Assembly: GCA_016930015.1 (NCBI GenBank)
Contig: JAFGHR010000073.1
Location: forward strand, 1 to 37,189
Length of the DNA stretch: 37,189 nucleotides
From: Anaerolineae bacterium
GTDB lineage: Bacteria > Chloroflexota > Anaerolineae > Aggregatilineales > Aggregatilineaceae
Direction of reading: 5' to 3'
Of the stretch, positions 26,839-35,608 are shown piece after piece. The position numbers and the translations under genes are program-made. The notes beneath the pieces are model-generated. The model saw only the letters and a program-made list of their open reading frames with translations. It did not search any database and was not told where the DNA came from. Every line of letters begins with the position of its first letter. Within the stretch, counting starts at the first letter, position 1.

Positions 26839-27897
26839 ATGCGGACCGTAGAATGGACCGACCAGAATCGGGTGCGTATGGTTGATCAGCGCCGGATTCC
26901 CTGGACGCTGGCCCATGTTGAGTATGATGATTACCGGGACGTGGCGCTGGCGATTTCGGACATGGTGGTACGCGGTGCGCCCGCGATTGGTGTGTCGGCG
27001 GCGTTTGGCATGGCCCTGGCCGGTATACAGTGTACGGCGCTTGATGTTGGCAGTCTGCTTGAATACCTTGAGGTTGCCGCGGTTATTCTGAAAAAAGCAC
27101 GGCCCACCGCCGTTAATCTGGCCTGGGCGGTTGATCACATGATGGATGTGGCCCGCGACGAACGGTTAGACCGGGCCGGTGATGTCCGGGAGGCGCTGCT
27201 GGCCGAAGCCGAACGTATGGCCGATGCTGACGTGGCGATCAACAAACAGATGGCCGCGTATGGCGCTGCGCTCATCCATGACGGCGATACGATTTTGCAC
27301 CACTGCAACACCGGTATGCTGGCAACAGTGGACTACGGCACGGCGCTGGGCGTGATCCGGATGGCGCACGAACAGGGTAAAAAAATCCATGTGCTGCTGG
27401 ATGAAACGCGTCCCCGCTTGCAGGGTTCACGGCTCAGCGCGTGGGAGTGCGAGCAGCTTGGAATCCCCTACGATATCATTCCCGACACTGCCGCCGGGTA
27501 TTACATGCGCCGGGGTGAGGTGACACGGGTCTTGTTTGGCGCGGATCGTGTGGCGGCGAACGGTGACGTGGTGAACAAAATCGGCTCGTACCAGATCGCC
27601 GTGCTCGCCAAGGAAAACCAGATTCCGTGTTATTCGGTGTTTCCAACCTCTACCGTTGATCTGGCGATACCGACCGGCGACAAAATCCCCATCGAAGAAC
27701 GTGATCCGGCTGAAGTACGGGCGCCGTATGGCTGCGCGATTGTGCCCGATCACTACCACGCGCGGAACCCGGCATTTGATGTGACGCCCCACGTGTATTT
27801 TTCCGGGCTGGTGACCGAAGTCGGAGTCTTACCGCCGCCGTTTGCCGACAGCCTGGCCGCTGCTGTCCGGCATGCACAACCGCCGGTCGAGGCGTAA
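26839..27897 (+). CDS. mtnA: S-methyl-5-thioribose-1-phosphate isomerase
   Basis: The product is 352 aa. It converts 5-methylthioribose-1-phosphate to methylthioribulose-1-phosphate in methionine salvage. Visible family signatures are VVRGAPAIGVSAAFG (45-57), HHCNTGMLAT with C156, LLDETRPRLQGSRLSAWE, and FGADRVAANGDVVNKIGSY with D236, the Cys/Asp pair of the active site. SVFPTSTVDLAIPTGDKIPIEER follows. The start at 26839 fits the family N-terminus (MRTVEW) and has GAAGGA upstream; a longer frame from 26782 is not supported. The related eIF2B-alpha-like ribose-1,5-bisphosphate isomerases lack this full set. No other mtn genes are in the window. Confidence 0.95.
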   Translation: MRTVEWTDQNRVRMVDQRRIPWTLAHVEYDDYRDVALAISDMVVRGAPAIGVSAAFGMALAGIQCTALDVGSLLEYLEVAAVILKKARPTAVNLAWAVDHMMDVARDERLDRAGDVREALLAEAERMADADVAINKQMAAYGAALIHDGDTILHHCNTGMLATVDYGTALGVIRMAHEQGKKIHVLLDETRPRLQGSRLSAWECEQLGIPYDIIPDTAAGYYMRRGEVTRVLFGADRVAANGDVVNKIGSYQIAVLAKENQIPCYSVFPTSTVDLAIPTGDKIPIEERDPAEVRAPYGCAIVPDHYHARNPAFDVTPHVYFSGLVTEVGVLPPPFADSLAAAVRHAQPPVEA

Positions 27898-27906
27898 CTG
27901 TCGCGT

Positions 27907-30552
27907 TTACGGGGGCGGCGTGCCGGTTTGGTCCACGCCGCCCTTGTTTGATCCTGGGAGCAGGCATTCAGCAGGTAGTTCAGCGATCGGCTGCATTTGA
28001 ACCTGGGCCAGGATCGTTTGTTCCGGGTCAACGACCAGCGTGATCGGCACAAAGTCCAGCGTCAACGCGGCGTGAGTGGTGGTGTGGTCAACGCTGAGGG
28101 TGACCGCCGTTGAATGGTCGTCGTTCGAAAACACCAGCGGCAGGTCCAGCCGGTAACTGCTGCTGGTGGTCGGGCACAGCAGAATATCAACATCAACGCC
28201 ATCGCTGCCGCTAATGGACCAAAACAGCTTATAACGCGGCATATCCCCCTGCATGAGCCACTGCTCAAAAAACCAGTCGAGGTCCTGGCCGCTGATCGCC
28301 TCGGCCAGCCGCCAGAAATCCAGCGAATCGGCGGGGCGATCACGGAAGGTCTGCGCGTAGGTTTGCAGCAGCGTGAAAAATGTCTCATCCCCGGTGGTCG
28401 TGCGCAGCATGTGCAGCAGCCACGCGCCCTTGTCGTAACTCGCAATGCCGAACGTGTCGGCGGGAGCCGGAGCCATCAGCGGGGTTTGGCGGTTATCGGA
28501 TATCAGCGACAACTCCGAGTAACTGCGCGTGGCGATCGCCGCTTGATATCCGAAGCGCTGTTCCTGGCCCAGCCATTCGGCGTAGGTGGCAAACCCTTCG
28601 TTCAGCCAGATATCGGCCCAGGTTTCCGGCGTGACGGTGTTGCCGAACCACTGGTGCGCCAGTTCGTGCACCAACAGCGCATACAGGCCGCGTTCGCCCA
28701 GGGACAGCACATCGTCGGGCATGGTCGTCATAGTTTGAGTTTCGAGCGCCATGCCGACCTGCGGTACGACCACGTGCCCGTAGGTGTCGTAGGGGTAGGG
28801 GCCGAACAGGTCTTCCAGCATGACCAGGGCTTCGCCCGTATAACTGAAGACCTCGCGCCCGGCGTCTACGCTGTCGGGATACACGTAATGCCGGATCAGC
28901 ACGCCGCCCGGCGTCTGGTCTTCGAGCGCGATGTAATCGGCTACGGCGACCGTCACAAGGTAGGTGGCCATCGGGTAGTTCATGCGCCAGTGAAACGTTT
29001 GTGTGCCGTCCTCGTGCAAAATGGTTTCGATCAGGTGCCCGTTGGCAACCGCATCGAGCGGCGCATGGACGCGCAGCAAAAAATCGTAGCTGGCGCGGTC
29101 GCTGGGATGATCGTTACACGGAAACCACGTATGCGCGGCGTCCGGCTCGTTGAGCACGGATACCTGCTGCTTGTCGAATGACATGCCGATATCAAAAAAC
29201 GGCATGTAGGGGCTGCGGAACGGCTCCGGCGCGGCCTGGTACGTGATCACAACCTGGAACGCGGTTCCAAACGCGACTGGCTCCGGTAGTTCGATAAACA
29301 GCTTGTGATCCTTGGCGACAAATGGCGCCGCGCGGCCATCGATCGTGATCGACTCGATCGTGAGGTTGTGCGCATCCAGGCTGAACGTTGCCAGGTGATC
29401 GGCCACAGCGCGGATATCCAGCGTGGCGGCTCCGGCCAGGGTGCCCTGTTCCACGTCGAAGGCCAGGTCCAGCGTGTAATGCTCCACGTCGATTCCACTG
29501 TTGCCCAGGCCCGGCGCGAGCGGATCACCCAGGGTTGGCGCACCATCGACGGGGGCGGTGGTCGCATTTTCGAGCACGGCGGCCAGGGCATCACTCCGGA
29601 TGCTGGTATTGGCGCGGAACAGCGCGTGAATCCATTCCGCCGCCGGTGTGACCCAGGTTTCAAGCGCGGCATTGGGACCTTCGCGCCACGTCAGCCCCAG
29701 CAGATCGCCCGTATTTCCACAAAAGACGGGCGCGCCGTGCGGCAGTGGAACCGGCGTTGGCGTCATGACCAGGCTGGGCACGCGCCACGGCCCGCTAAGC
29801 TGAATCCGGTCGGATTCAGGCAGCAGCGCCGGGGCGCCGGTTTTTAACACGGACGAATAACCGGCGGGCGATTGGCCGGGGAACCAGTACGCGGCCACGA
29901 CCGGGTGTTCGGCACCCGGAGCAGCCATGCTCAACCGGGCCGCCGGGACGCCGCGCGCCTCGACCGCCTGCGCATCGACTTCAAACAGGGCGATGTCATA
30001 ATCACGGCTGGCGTATATCAAACGCTGCACAGGGATGGGAATGATATCCGGTTCGCTGCCTGTTGTGTCCTGTGCATAATCCACCATCGGGAAGACAAAC
30101 CCCGCGCCGTCCACGTGAGCGAACGGCGTGCAGGCCGGGTCAGCGTCGGCCAGCGGCACCCAGGTGCCGTCACAGGTCGCCATGTTCAATAGGGCTTCGC
30201 CGGGATCGTCCTGGCCGTCGTTGTCGTAATGCGGAACCTGGCGGCTGGGGGAAAGGGACGGCTTGCTGCTAGTATACGTGCTGCCGTCCAGCGTCCACGG
30301 GTGCCAGTTCGTCAGGATCAGGCCGTGCCCCAGGTAAACGCCGAATCCCGCCGGGTCAGTCTCGCCGGGCAGGACAATCGCGGCCAGCGCCTCGATGTGC
30401 GGCGCAAATTTCTGGGCGCGAGCCAGCGATGATTCTCTGGCAGGCACCAACGGCGCGAGCAGACTCAGCGCCAGCGCAACCAGCACACACCAGTACCGGC
30501 GCGGTGGGCGGTGTCGGGAATCAAGACCGGGGCGGTTTGACGATCCTGGCAT
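27907..30552 (-). CDS. M1 family metallopeptidase fused to a degenerate trypsin-like domain
   Basis: The product is 881 aa, exported through an N-terminal hydrophobic signal (about residues 20-37). Residues 50-315 resemble a chymotrypsin-fold protease: GHGLILTNWH places H84 and SRDYDIALFEVD places D186. The segment that should read SGxPVF reads HGAPVFCGNTGDLLGL, with H272 where the nucleophile Ser should be. Residues 340-860 are an aminopeptidase N-like M1 peptidase. It has GMALETQT in the exopeptidase-loop position, the zinc motif HELAH (629-633), E652 in WLNEGFATYAEW 19 residues on, and Y706 in SYDKGAWLL. GGAG precedes the start. It is 36 bp downstream of the CpaF-like gene on the same strand. 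M1 activity looks intact; the N-terminal domain is probably non-catalytic. Confidence 0.85.
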   Translation of the reverse strand: MPGSSNRPGLDSRHRPPRRYWCVLVALALSLLAPLVPARESSLARAQKFAPHIEALAAIVLPGETDPAGFGVYLGHGLILTNWHPWTLDGSTYTSSKPSLSPSRQVPHYDNDGQDDPGEALLNMATCDGTWVPLADADPACTPFAHVDGAGFVFPMVDYAQDTTGSEPDIIPIPVQRLIYASRDYDIALFEVDAQAVEARGVPAARLSMAAPGAEHPVVAAYWFPGQSPAGYSSVLKTGAPALLPESDRIQLSGPWRVPSLVMTPTPVPLPHGAPVFCGNTGDLLGLTWREGPNAALETWVTPAAEWIHALFRANTSIRSDALAAVLENATTAPVDGAPTLGDPLAPGLGNSGIDVEHYTLDLAFDVEQGTLAGAATLDIRAVADHLATFSLDAHNLTIESITIDGRAAPFVAKDHKLFIELPEPVAFGTAFQVVITYQAAPEPFRSPYMPFFDIGMSFDKQQVSVLNEPDAAHTWFPCNDHPSDRASYDFLLRVHAPLDAVANGHLIETILHEDGTQTFHWRMNYPMATYLVTVAVADYIALEDQTPGGVLIRHYVYPDSVDAGREVFSYTGEALVMLEDLFGPYPYDTYGHVVVPQVGMALETQTMTTMPDDVLSLGERGLYALLVHELAHQWFGNTVTPETWADIWLNEGFATYAEWLGQEQRFGYQAAIATRSYSELSLISDNRQTPLMAPAPADTFGIASYDKGAWLLHMLRTTTGDETFFTLLQTYAQTFRDRPADSLDFWRLAEAISGQDLDWFFEQWLMQGDMPRYKLFWSISGSDGVDVDILLCPTTSSSYRLDLPLVFSNDDHSTAVTLSVDHTTTHAALTLDFVPITLVVDPEQTILAQVQMQPIAELPAECLLPGSNKGGVDQTGTPPP
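27913..27949 (+). terminator. mtnA terminator lying inside the 3' end of the convergent M1 gene
   Basis: GGGCGGCGTG (27913-27922) pairs perfectly with CACGCCGCCC (27934-27943) around an 11-base loop and is followed by TTGTTT on the plus strand. It begins 16 bases past the mtnA stop but overlaps the last codons of the M1 peptidase gene. Confidence 0.75.
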
Positions 30553-30588
30553 AATGTGTTCTCCGAACGGCGTTCTCCGTGAGGGCAG

Positions 30589-31932
30589 TCAGCCCCAAAA
30601 ATCATCAGGCAGATCGAGCGGGCGGGTAGGGCGGTTGGTCGTGATCAGCCAGCCGTCGGCCTGTTCGGTAAGCAGCGGCATGATCGCCAGATCACCCGCC
30701 GGACTCATGACCAGTTCCGCGATCAGGTGCACGCGCGGCGCGCCTTCGATCCGCTTCAGCGCCGCGATAAAGGGTACATGCCGGGTCAGTGCCTCAAAAA
30801 TCGCGCGCTGGTCGATCCCCGGCTGCGTTTTTCGTACCAGCATGGTCAGGGCGCTGCGTAAACGGTCCGGCTGGATGGCGCCCCGAAACACCCAGATGTA
30901 ACGCGGGGCGTCGGGATGAGTCAGCGCGGCCCATACCGCCGCCGATTCGTCACCGCGCAGCTCATCCACGATCAACCAGTCGGGCCGGTCGTCGAGCGCG
31001 TCTTGAATTTGCGCGCCGAAATCGCGCCCCGGATCGTCCGGCGTGGGTGGGATCGCCGTTTTGCGGACGGCACCCGGCGGCAGGTGCATCTCGACCGCGC
31101 GTTCGGCGGCGATCAGGTGTATCGACGATTCGACGGAGGGCAGCGTATGCGCCAGCGCGCCCGCCAGCGTGGTTTTACCCAGGCTTACGTCGCCCACGAT
31201 CAGCAGGCCGTGCCCACCAGCCAGGATCGCGCGCAGCAGCGCCGCGCCGGACGCCGCCAGGGTGTGATAACGCGTGACCAGGTCATCCAGCAGGATCGGC
31301 TGGCGCGGGTGCAGGCGGATTTCCAGGCTGGTGTCCGGATTGATGGGCGGGCCGATGGCGCTGATGCGTGCAGTACGGCCCAACAGCACCACGCCCACCT
31401 CGACGAACGGGTTGTCGTCGGACAGCGCCGCGCCGCCGCTGGCTAACACACGGTCCAGGATTCCGCCCAGGTGAAAGCGGTCATCAAAGACCGCGCGGAC
31501 GGCTTCCAGGCGGCCCATACCGCGCCGCACGTGGATATCGGATGGCCCGTTGATCGTGATCTCGGTGACGGTGTCGTCTTGCAGATACTCATCCAGCGGC
31601 CCGAAGGTGAACAGGCTGCGGTATGTTTTATCGATCAGCGCGGTTTTGTCGGCCTGTGTTAGCGTGATCGCTTCCACACCGATCACATAATCCGCCACTT
31701 CGCGCAGCAGGTCCCGGCGTTTGTGTTCGGTGTCCAGTGTTAACAGGATGTCGGCGCGATTGGCGGTTTCGTCCTGAAACTGGCGTTCGATGCGTTCGCG
31801 CAGGGCTTCGAGCGACATGCTCGGACGGCCCGACCGCCCCGGTACAATGGGCGAAATCCCGGCAGGGGGCGGCGGCTCGTTATGATGGCCGTTACCCGGC
31901 GGGTGATCGGTTGGCGGTGTGGCCGGTGACAT
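30589..31932 (-). CDS. CpaF/TadA-like secretion ATPase (diverged)
   Basis: The product is 447 aa. A Pro-rich N-tail leads into a helical N-domain (about 40-110), then FGPLDEYLQDDTVTEITINGP, the start of the PAS-like domain of CpaF-type ATPases. Next come a basic HVRRG, the segment ending in LEIRLH, Walker A GDVSLGKTT (247-255), and DWLIVDELRGDES (318-330) in the Walker B position. The His-box of the family (GxxxTxHAN) is not recognisable; the segment reads THPDAPRYIWVFRG. The start at 31932 is preceded by AGGA; two upstream Met codons lack such a site. No pilin, TadB/C or secretin gene is nearby. It leads a two-gene unit with the M1 peptidase. It may power pilus or secretion assembly with remote partners, or have another role. 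Confidence 0.75.
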   Translation of the reverse strand: MSPATPPTDHPPGNGHHNEPPPPAGISPIVPGRSGRPSMSLEALRERIERQFQDETANRADILLTLDTEHKRRDLLREVADYVIGVEAITLTQADKTALIDKTYRSLFTFGPLDEYLQDDTVTEITINGPSDIHVRRGMGRLEAVRAVFDDRFHLGGILDRVLASGGAALSDDNPFVEVGVVLLGRTARISAIGPPINPDTSLEIRLHPRQPILLDDLVTRYHTLAASGAALLRAILAGGHGLLIVGDVSLGKTTLAGALAHTLPSVESSIHLIAAERAVEMHLPPGAVRKTAIPPTPDDPGRDFGAQIQDALDDRPDWLIVDELRGDESAAVWAALTHPDAPRYIWVFRGAIQPDRLRSALTMLVRKTQPGIDQRAIFEALTRHVPFIAALKRIEGAPRVHLIAELVMSPAGDLAIMPLLTEQADGWLITTNRPTRPLDLPDDFWG

Positions 31933-32165
31933 AGTTGGTCCTAAAAACATGTGTAATTGCTGACCAAAACCTAGCTTAACCTGGCAAAACATGCAACTGC
32001 TGGCATACTATGGTTGATTTGTACACATGTTCAGGAAATCAGCTTTCGCGCTGGCAATTTGATGGTATACTTCCTCTGTTCTCTGGCAGGCGGCAAACAC
32101 ACTTGCAGGACATGCGGCGGCCTGCACACCGGTTGGTTATCACTAAGTTTGGGTGGAATCCTGAT
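31933..32165. other. Divergent intergenic region with a 9-bp inverted repeat
   Basis: This region separates the minus-strand ATPase gene and the plus-strand kinase gene. ACATGTGTA (31947-31955) and TACACATGT (32022-32030) form a perfect inverted repeat about 84 bp across. An extended -10 box for the kinase lies downstream of it. The open frame that runs upstream of the kinase start through this region shows no family similarity and is not taken as coding. Confidence 0.45.
32063..32071 (+). promoter_or_regulatory. Extended -10 promoter candidate for the kinase-GNAT unit
   Basis: TGG followed by TATACT (32066-32071) matches the TGnTATAAT extended -10 form. No good -35 box is at 16-18 bp. It would give a leader of about 88 nt before the kinase start. 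Confidence 0.45.
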
Positions 32166-33128
32166 ATGAAAATAGTAGTTGCTGGCTCCATTGCGTTTGA
32201 TTATTTGATGCGATTTCCGGGTAAATTCCGCGATCACCTGATCGCAGACAAGCTGGACCGCATCAGCCTGAGCTTTCTGGTCGAAGAACTGGATCGCCAG
32301 CGCGGCGGGTCCGGCGCGAATATTGTGTTTAACCTGGCCCTGTTGGGCGAACGCCCGGTTTTGATGGCGACGGCGGGGCACGACTTCGAAGACTACCGGC
32401 GCTGGCTGGCCGATCACGGGGTGGATACCTCGGCTGTCCGTATTATTCCGGAGGTATTCACGGCCTCGTTTTTTGTGAATACCGATTCAGAGAACAATCA
32501 AATCGGCTCGTTTTATTCCGGCGCGATGGCGTATGCCAAAGACTACACCATAGCCGAAGCGTTTGATACCAGGCCGGACCTGTTTGTCGTCTCACCGAAC
32601 GACCCGACCGCGATGTCACAGCTTGCCACGGAGTGTTACGAATCGGGCATACCCTTCTTGTTTGATCCGAGCCAGCAGGTGATCTGGCTAGACGCCGATT
32701 TTTTGTGTCATGGCATTGAGCGCTGTTCGATGCTGATCGTCAACGAGTACGAATGGGAAATGATCGCCAAAAAGACCGGTTTGAAGCGTGAGCAGTTGCA
32801 TAATGAGGGCAAAACGTTGATCGTCACTCACGGCAACCAGGGCGCGCACGTGTATGCCGAAGGCGAACATTATTTTATTCCCGTGTTCCCGGTGGACAAT
32901 ATCGTAGACCCGACCGGCGTCGGTGATGCGTTCCGGGCGGGACTGCTCAAGGGGATCGCGTCCGGCTTCGGTTGGGACCTCGCGGGCCGTATCGGGTCGC
33001 TGGCGGCGGCTTACGTGCTGGAAGGAAACGGTCCTCAGAACCATTCTTATACCGTGCCGGAATTCGTCGAGCGCTTCCGCATCGCGTTTGATGATGACGG
33101 CGCGCTGGATGTGTGGCTGACGTCATGA
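32166..33128 (+). CDS. PfkB-family sugar/nucleoside kinase, adenosine kinase-like
   Basis: The product is 320 aa with a ribokinase fold. The N-terminus (VVAGSIAFDYLMRFPGKFRDHL) with LSFLVEELDRQRGGSGANIVFNLALLG resembles the bacterial adenosine kinase-like branch of PfkB proteins. The Gly-Gly signature 1 is in RGGSGAN. The C-terminal signature DPTGVGDAFRAGLLKG carries the catalytic Asp. The start at 32166 is chosen from the family N-terminus; the ribosome site is weak (GGTGG). The stop overlaps the GNAT start by 4 bases. Closeness to ahcY, which releases adenosine, supports a nucleoside substrate, but this is inference and ribose or fructose-type sugars remain possible. Confidence 0.85.
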   Translation: MKIVVAGSIAFDYLMRFPGKFRDHLIADKLDRISLSFLVEELDRQRGGSGANIVFNLALLGERPVLMATAGHDFEDYRRWLADHGVDTSAVRIIPEVFTASFFVNTDSENNQIGSFYSGAMAYAKDYTIAEAFDTRPDLFVVSPNDPTAMSQLATECYESGIPFLFDPSQQVIWLDADFLCHGIERCSMLIVNEYEWEMIAKKTGLKREQLHNEGKTLIVTHGNQGAHVYAEGEHYFIPVFPVDNIVDPTGVGDAFRAGLLKGIASGFGWDLAGRIGSLAAAYVLEGNGPQNHSYTVPEFVERFRIAFDDDGALDVWLTS

Positions 33129-33922
33129 GTTTGCAGATTAGCCCGCTCACAAACCGGGACGTGATCCGCGATTTTCTAAATCACGATCGTGACCTCACAG
33201 CATATGCGCTGGGTGACCTGGATGACGCGTTCTGGCCGGACAGCGAATTTATTGGTGCCGAGCAAAACGGCGAACTGGCCGCCATACTGCTGATGTATCG
33301 CGGGCTGGACCCTACGGTCGTGACCGGGTTTGGCGAGCCGGATGCCGTCCGGGCGATTTTGAACACGGTCACGCTGCCGGAGCAGATATATTACCTGCTG
33401 CAACCGGCGCTTGAGCCGCTGCTGGCGGCGGAGTATGATCTGTCGCACCGCCACCCGGAATGGCGTATGGTGCTGGATGCCGGTGCATTTGATCCGCCCA
33501 GCACAGCCGGTGTATCACGGCTGGGACCCGAACACGCCGGTACGCTGGCGGCGTTGTTCCGCCATGCCGCCGATCCCGGCGAGGAAATCGCCGCTTTCAG
33601 CCCGTGGCAGCTTGCCCACGGCATGTTTTTCGGCGTGTGGGATGGTTCGGAGTTAGTCGCGACGGCGGGGACTCATGTCTGGTCGCCAGCCGAGCGGGTG
33701 ACGGCGATCGGTAATGTGTTCACACTTCCAGCGTGCCGGGGACGCGGTTATGCGACCCAGTGCACGGCGGCGGTAGCCGTCGAAGCGCTGGCGGCAGATA
33801 TGGACCCGGTCGTGCTCAATGTGCGGGCCGGGAATGATCCCGCGCTGCGCGTGTACGAAAAACTCGGTTTCCGGCGTTACGTGGAGTTTATGGAAGGCCC
33901 GGCGCTGAGGCGTTCGCGCTGA
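33125..33922 (+). CDS. GNAT family N-acetyltransferase
   Basis: The product is 265 aa. The N-terminal 120 residues (DFLNHDRDLTAYALGDLDDAFW...) form a half without a clear acetyl-CoA motif, as in two-domain GNAT proteins with a degenerate first domain. The C-terminal half has the conserved order VATAGTHVWSP, AIGNVFTLPACRGRGYATQCTAA (motif A, R/QxxGxG/A), and LNVRAGNDPALRVYEKLGFRRY (motif B). It would transfer an acetyl group to an unknown amine. The ATG at 33125 overlaps the kinase stop as ATGA, so it is translationally coupled; an upstream in-frame ATG at 33113 lies inside the kinase gene. The substrate is unknown. Confidence 0.88.
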   Translation: MSLQISPLTNRDVIRDFLNHDRDLTAYALGDLDDAFWPDSEFIGAEQNGELAAILLMYRGLDPTVVTGFGEPDAVRAILNTVTLPEQIYYLLQPALEPLLAAEYDLSHRHPEWRMVLDAGAFDPPSTAGVSRLGPEHAGTLAALFRHAADPGEEIAAFSPWQLAHGMFFGVWDGSELVATAGTHVWSPAERVTAIGNVFTLPACRGRGYATQCTAAVAVEALAADMDPVVLNVRAGNDPALRVYEKLGFRRYVEFMEGPALRRSR

Positions 33923-33952
33923 CGGGGATAGGGCTATCGTTTCACAATTGAA

Positions 33953-34096
33953 AACGCCCCTCCCCTCCGGGCTAACGCCCGGTTCCCCTCCCCGGTCAAG
34001 CCATGGAGGGGAAAAACAGCCGATCTTGCGCGATCCTTGATCGCGCGTAAAGTCCTCCGTCCAGCTTGGCTGGAAGGGGATTAGGGGGAAGGCGTT
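33953..34096. repeat. MITE-like or structured repeat element with four hairpins
   Basis: The ends AACGCCCCTCCCCT and AGGGGGAAGGCGTT form an imperfect terminal inverted repeat (11 of 14). Inside are four hairpins. They are CCGGGC-TAAC-GCCCGG (33967-33982), TTCCCCTCC/GGAGGGGAA (33983-34013), GCGCGATC-CTT-GATCGCGC (34028-34046, perfect) and CCAGC-TTG-GCTGG (34061-34073). The base pattern (C-rich at one end, G-rich at the other) differs from the flanking genes and resembles dispersed intergenic repeats. Only one copy is in this window. Confidence 0.6.
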
Positions 34097-34105
34097 GCAC
34101 AAAAA

Positions 34106-34155
34106 ATCCAACCGGTTGTTTGAAGCGATTGCCCTGTGGTGTACACTGGTTGGAT
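34106..34155. repeat. Inverted repeat flanking the ahcY promoter
   Basis: ATCCAACC (34106-34113) and GGTTGGAT (34148-34155) are perfect 8-bp arms. One lies just upstream of the -35 box and the other directly after the -10 box of the predicted ahcY promoter, so a regulator binding both could block it. Confidence 0.55.
34120..34147 (+). promoter_or_regulatory. Candidate promoter of ahcY
   Basis: TTGAAG (34120-34125), 16 bp, TACACT (34142-34147). A second possibility is the extended -10 TGTTACAAT at 34165-34173, which lacks a good -35 box. The leader would be about 90 or 65 nt. Confidence 0.5.
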
Positions 34156-34245
34156 GGGTATTCATGTTACAATGGTTGGCCGCATACTGCCCACACTGTG
34201 GATCACAGTTCGCGGTTTAACACGAGTATGGTTGAGGAGTTTTGA

Positions 34246-35511
<1,266 letters not shown>

Positions 35512-35534
35512 CCACCGGCACGCGGAAATCCGAT

Positions 35535-35570
35535 CGTATGCTGTCGGCCAAACCGGCAGCATACGGTTTT
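35535..35570 (+). terminator. Rho-independent terminator of ahcY
   Basis: CGTATGCTGTCGG (35535-35547) pairs with CCGGCAGCATACG (35553-35565) over 13 bp with one G-T pair, around a 5-base loop. TTTT follows at 35567-35570. Confidence 0.82.
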
Positions 35571-35608
35571 GGGGGCATGGTTGGATGAATGGGGCACAGG
35601 AGGAAACG

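Larger units (their letters stand above)
33923..34245. other. Intergenic region between GNAT and ahcY
   Basis: This 323-bp gap has no gene. It contains the 144-bp multi-hairpin element at 33953-34096, then the ahcY promoter and an inverted repeat around it. GAGGAG at 34234-34239 is the ahcY ribosome site. I looked for a conserved SAH-riboswitch core and could not recognise one. Confidence 0.6.

Noticed and set aside
28114..29181. Plus-strand open frame of 355 codons opposite the M1 peptidase
   Set aside because: It is antisense to conserved M1 catalytic motifs, so taken as a composition artefact.
31947..32030. 9-bp inverted repeat ACATGTGTA/TACACATGT as a mobile-element end
   Set aside because: The arms enclose only 66 bases of ordinary promoter-like sequence, with no target duplication; it may be chance or an operator.
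34098..34245. SAH riboswitch upstream of ahcY
   Set aside because: The leader is short and I could not find the conserved core or a pseudoknot; a covariance-model search would settle it.
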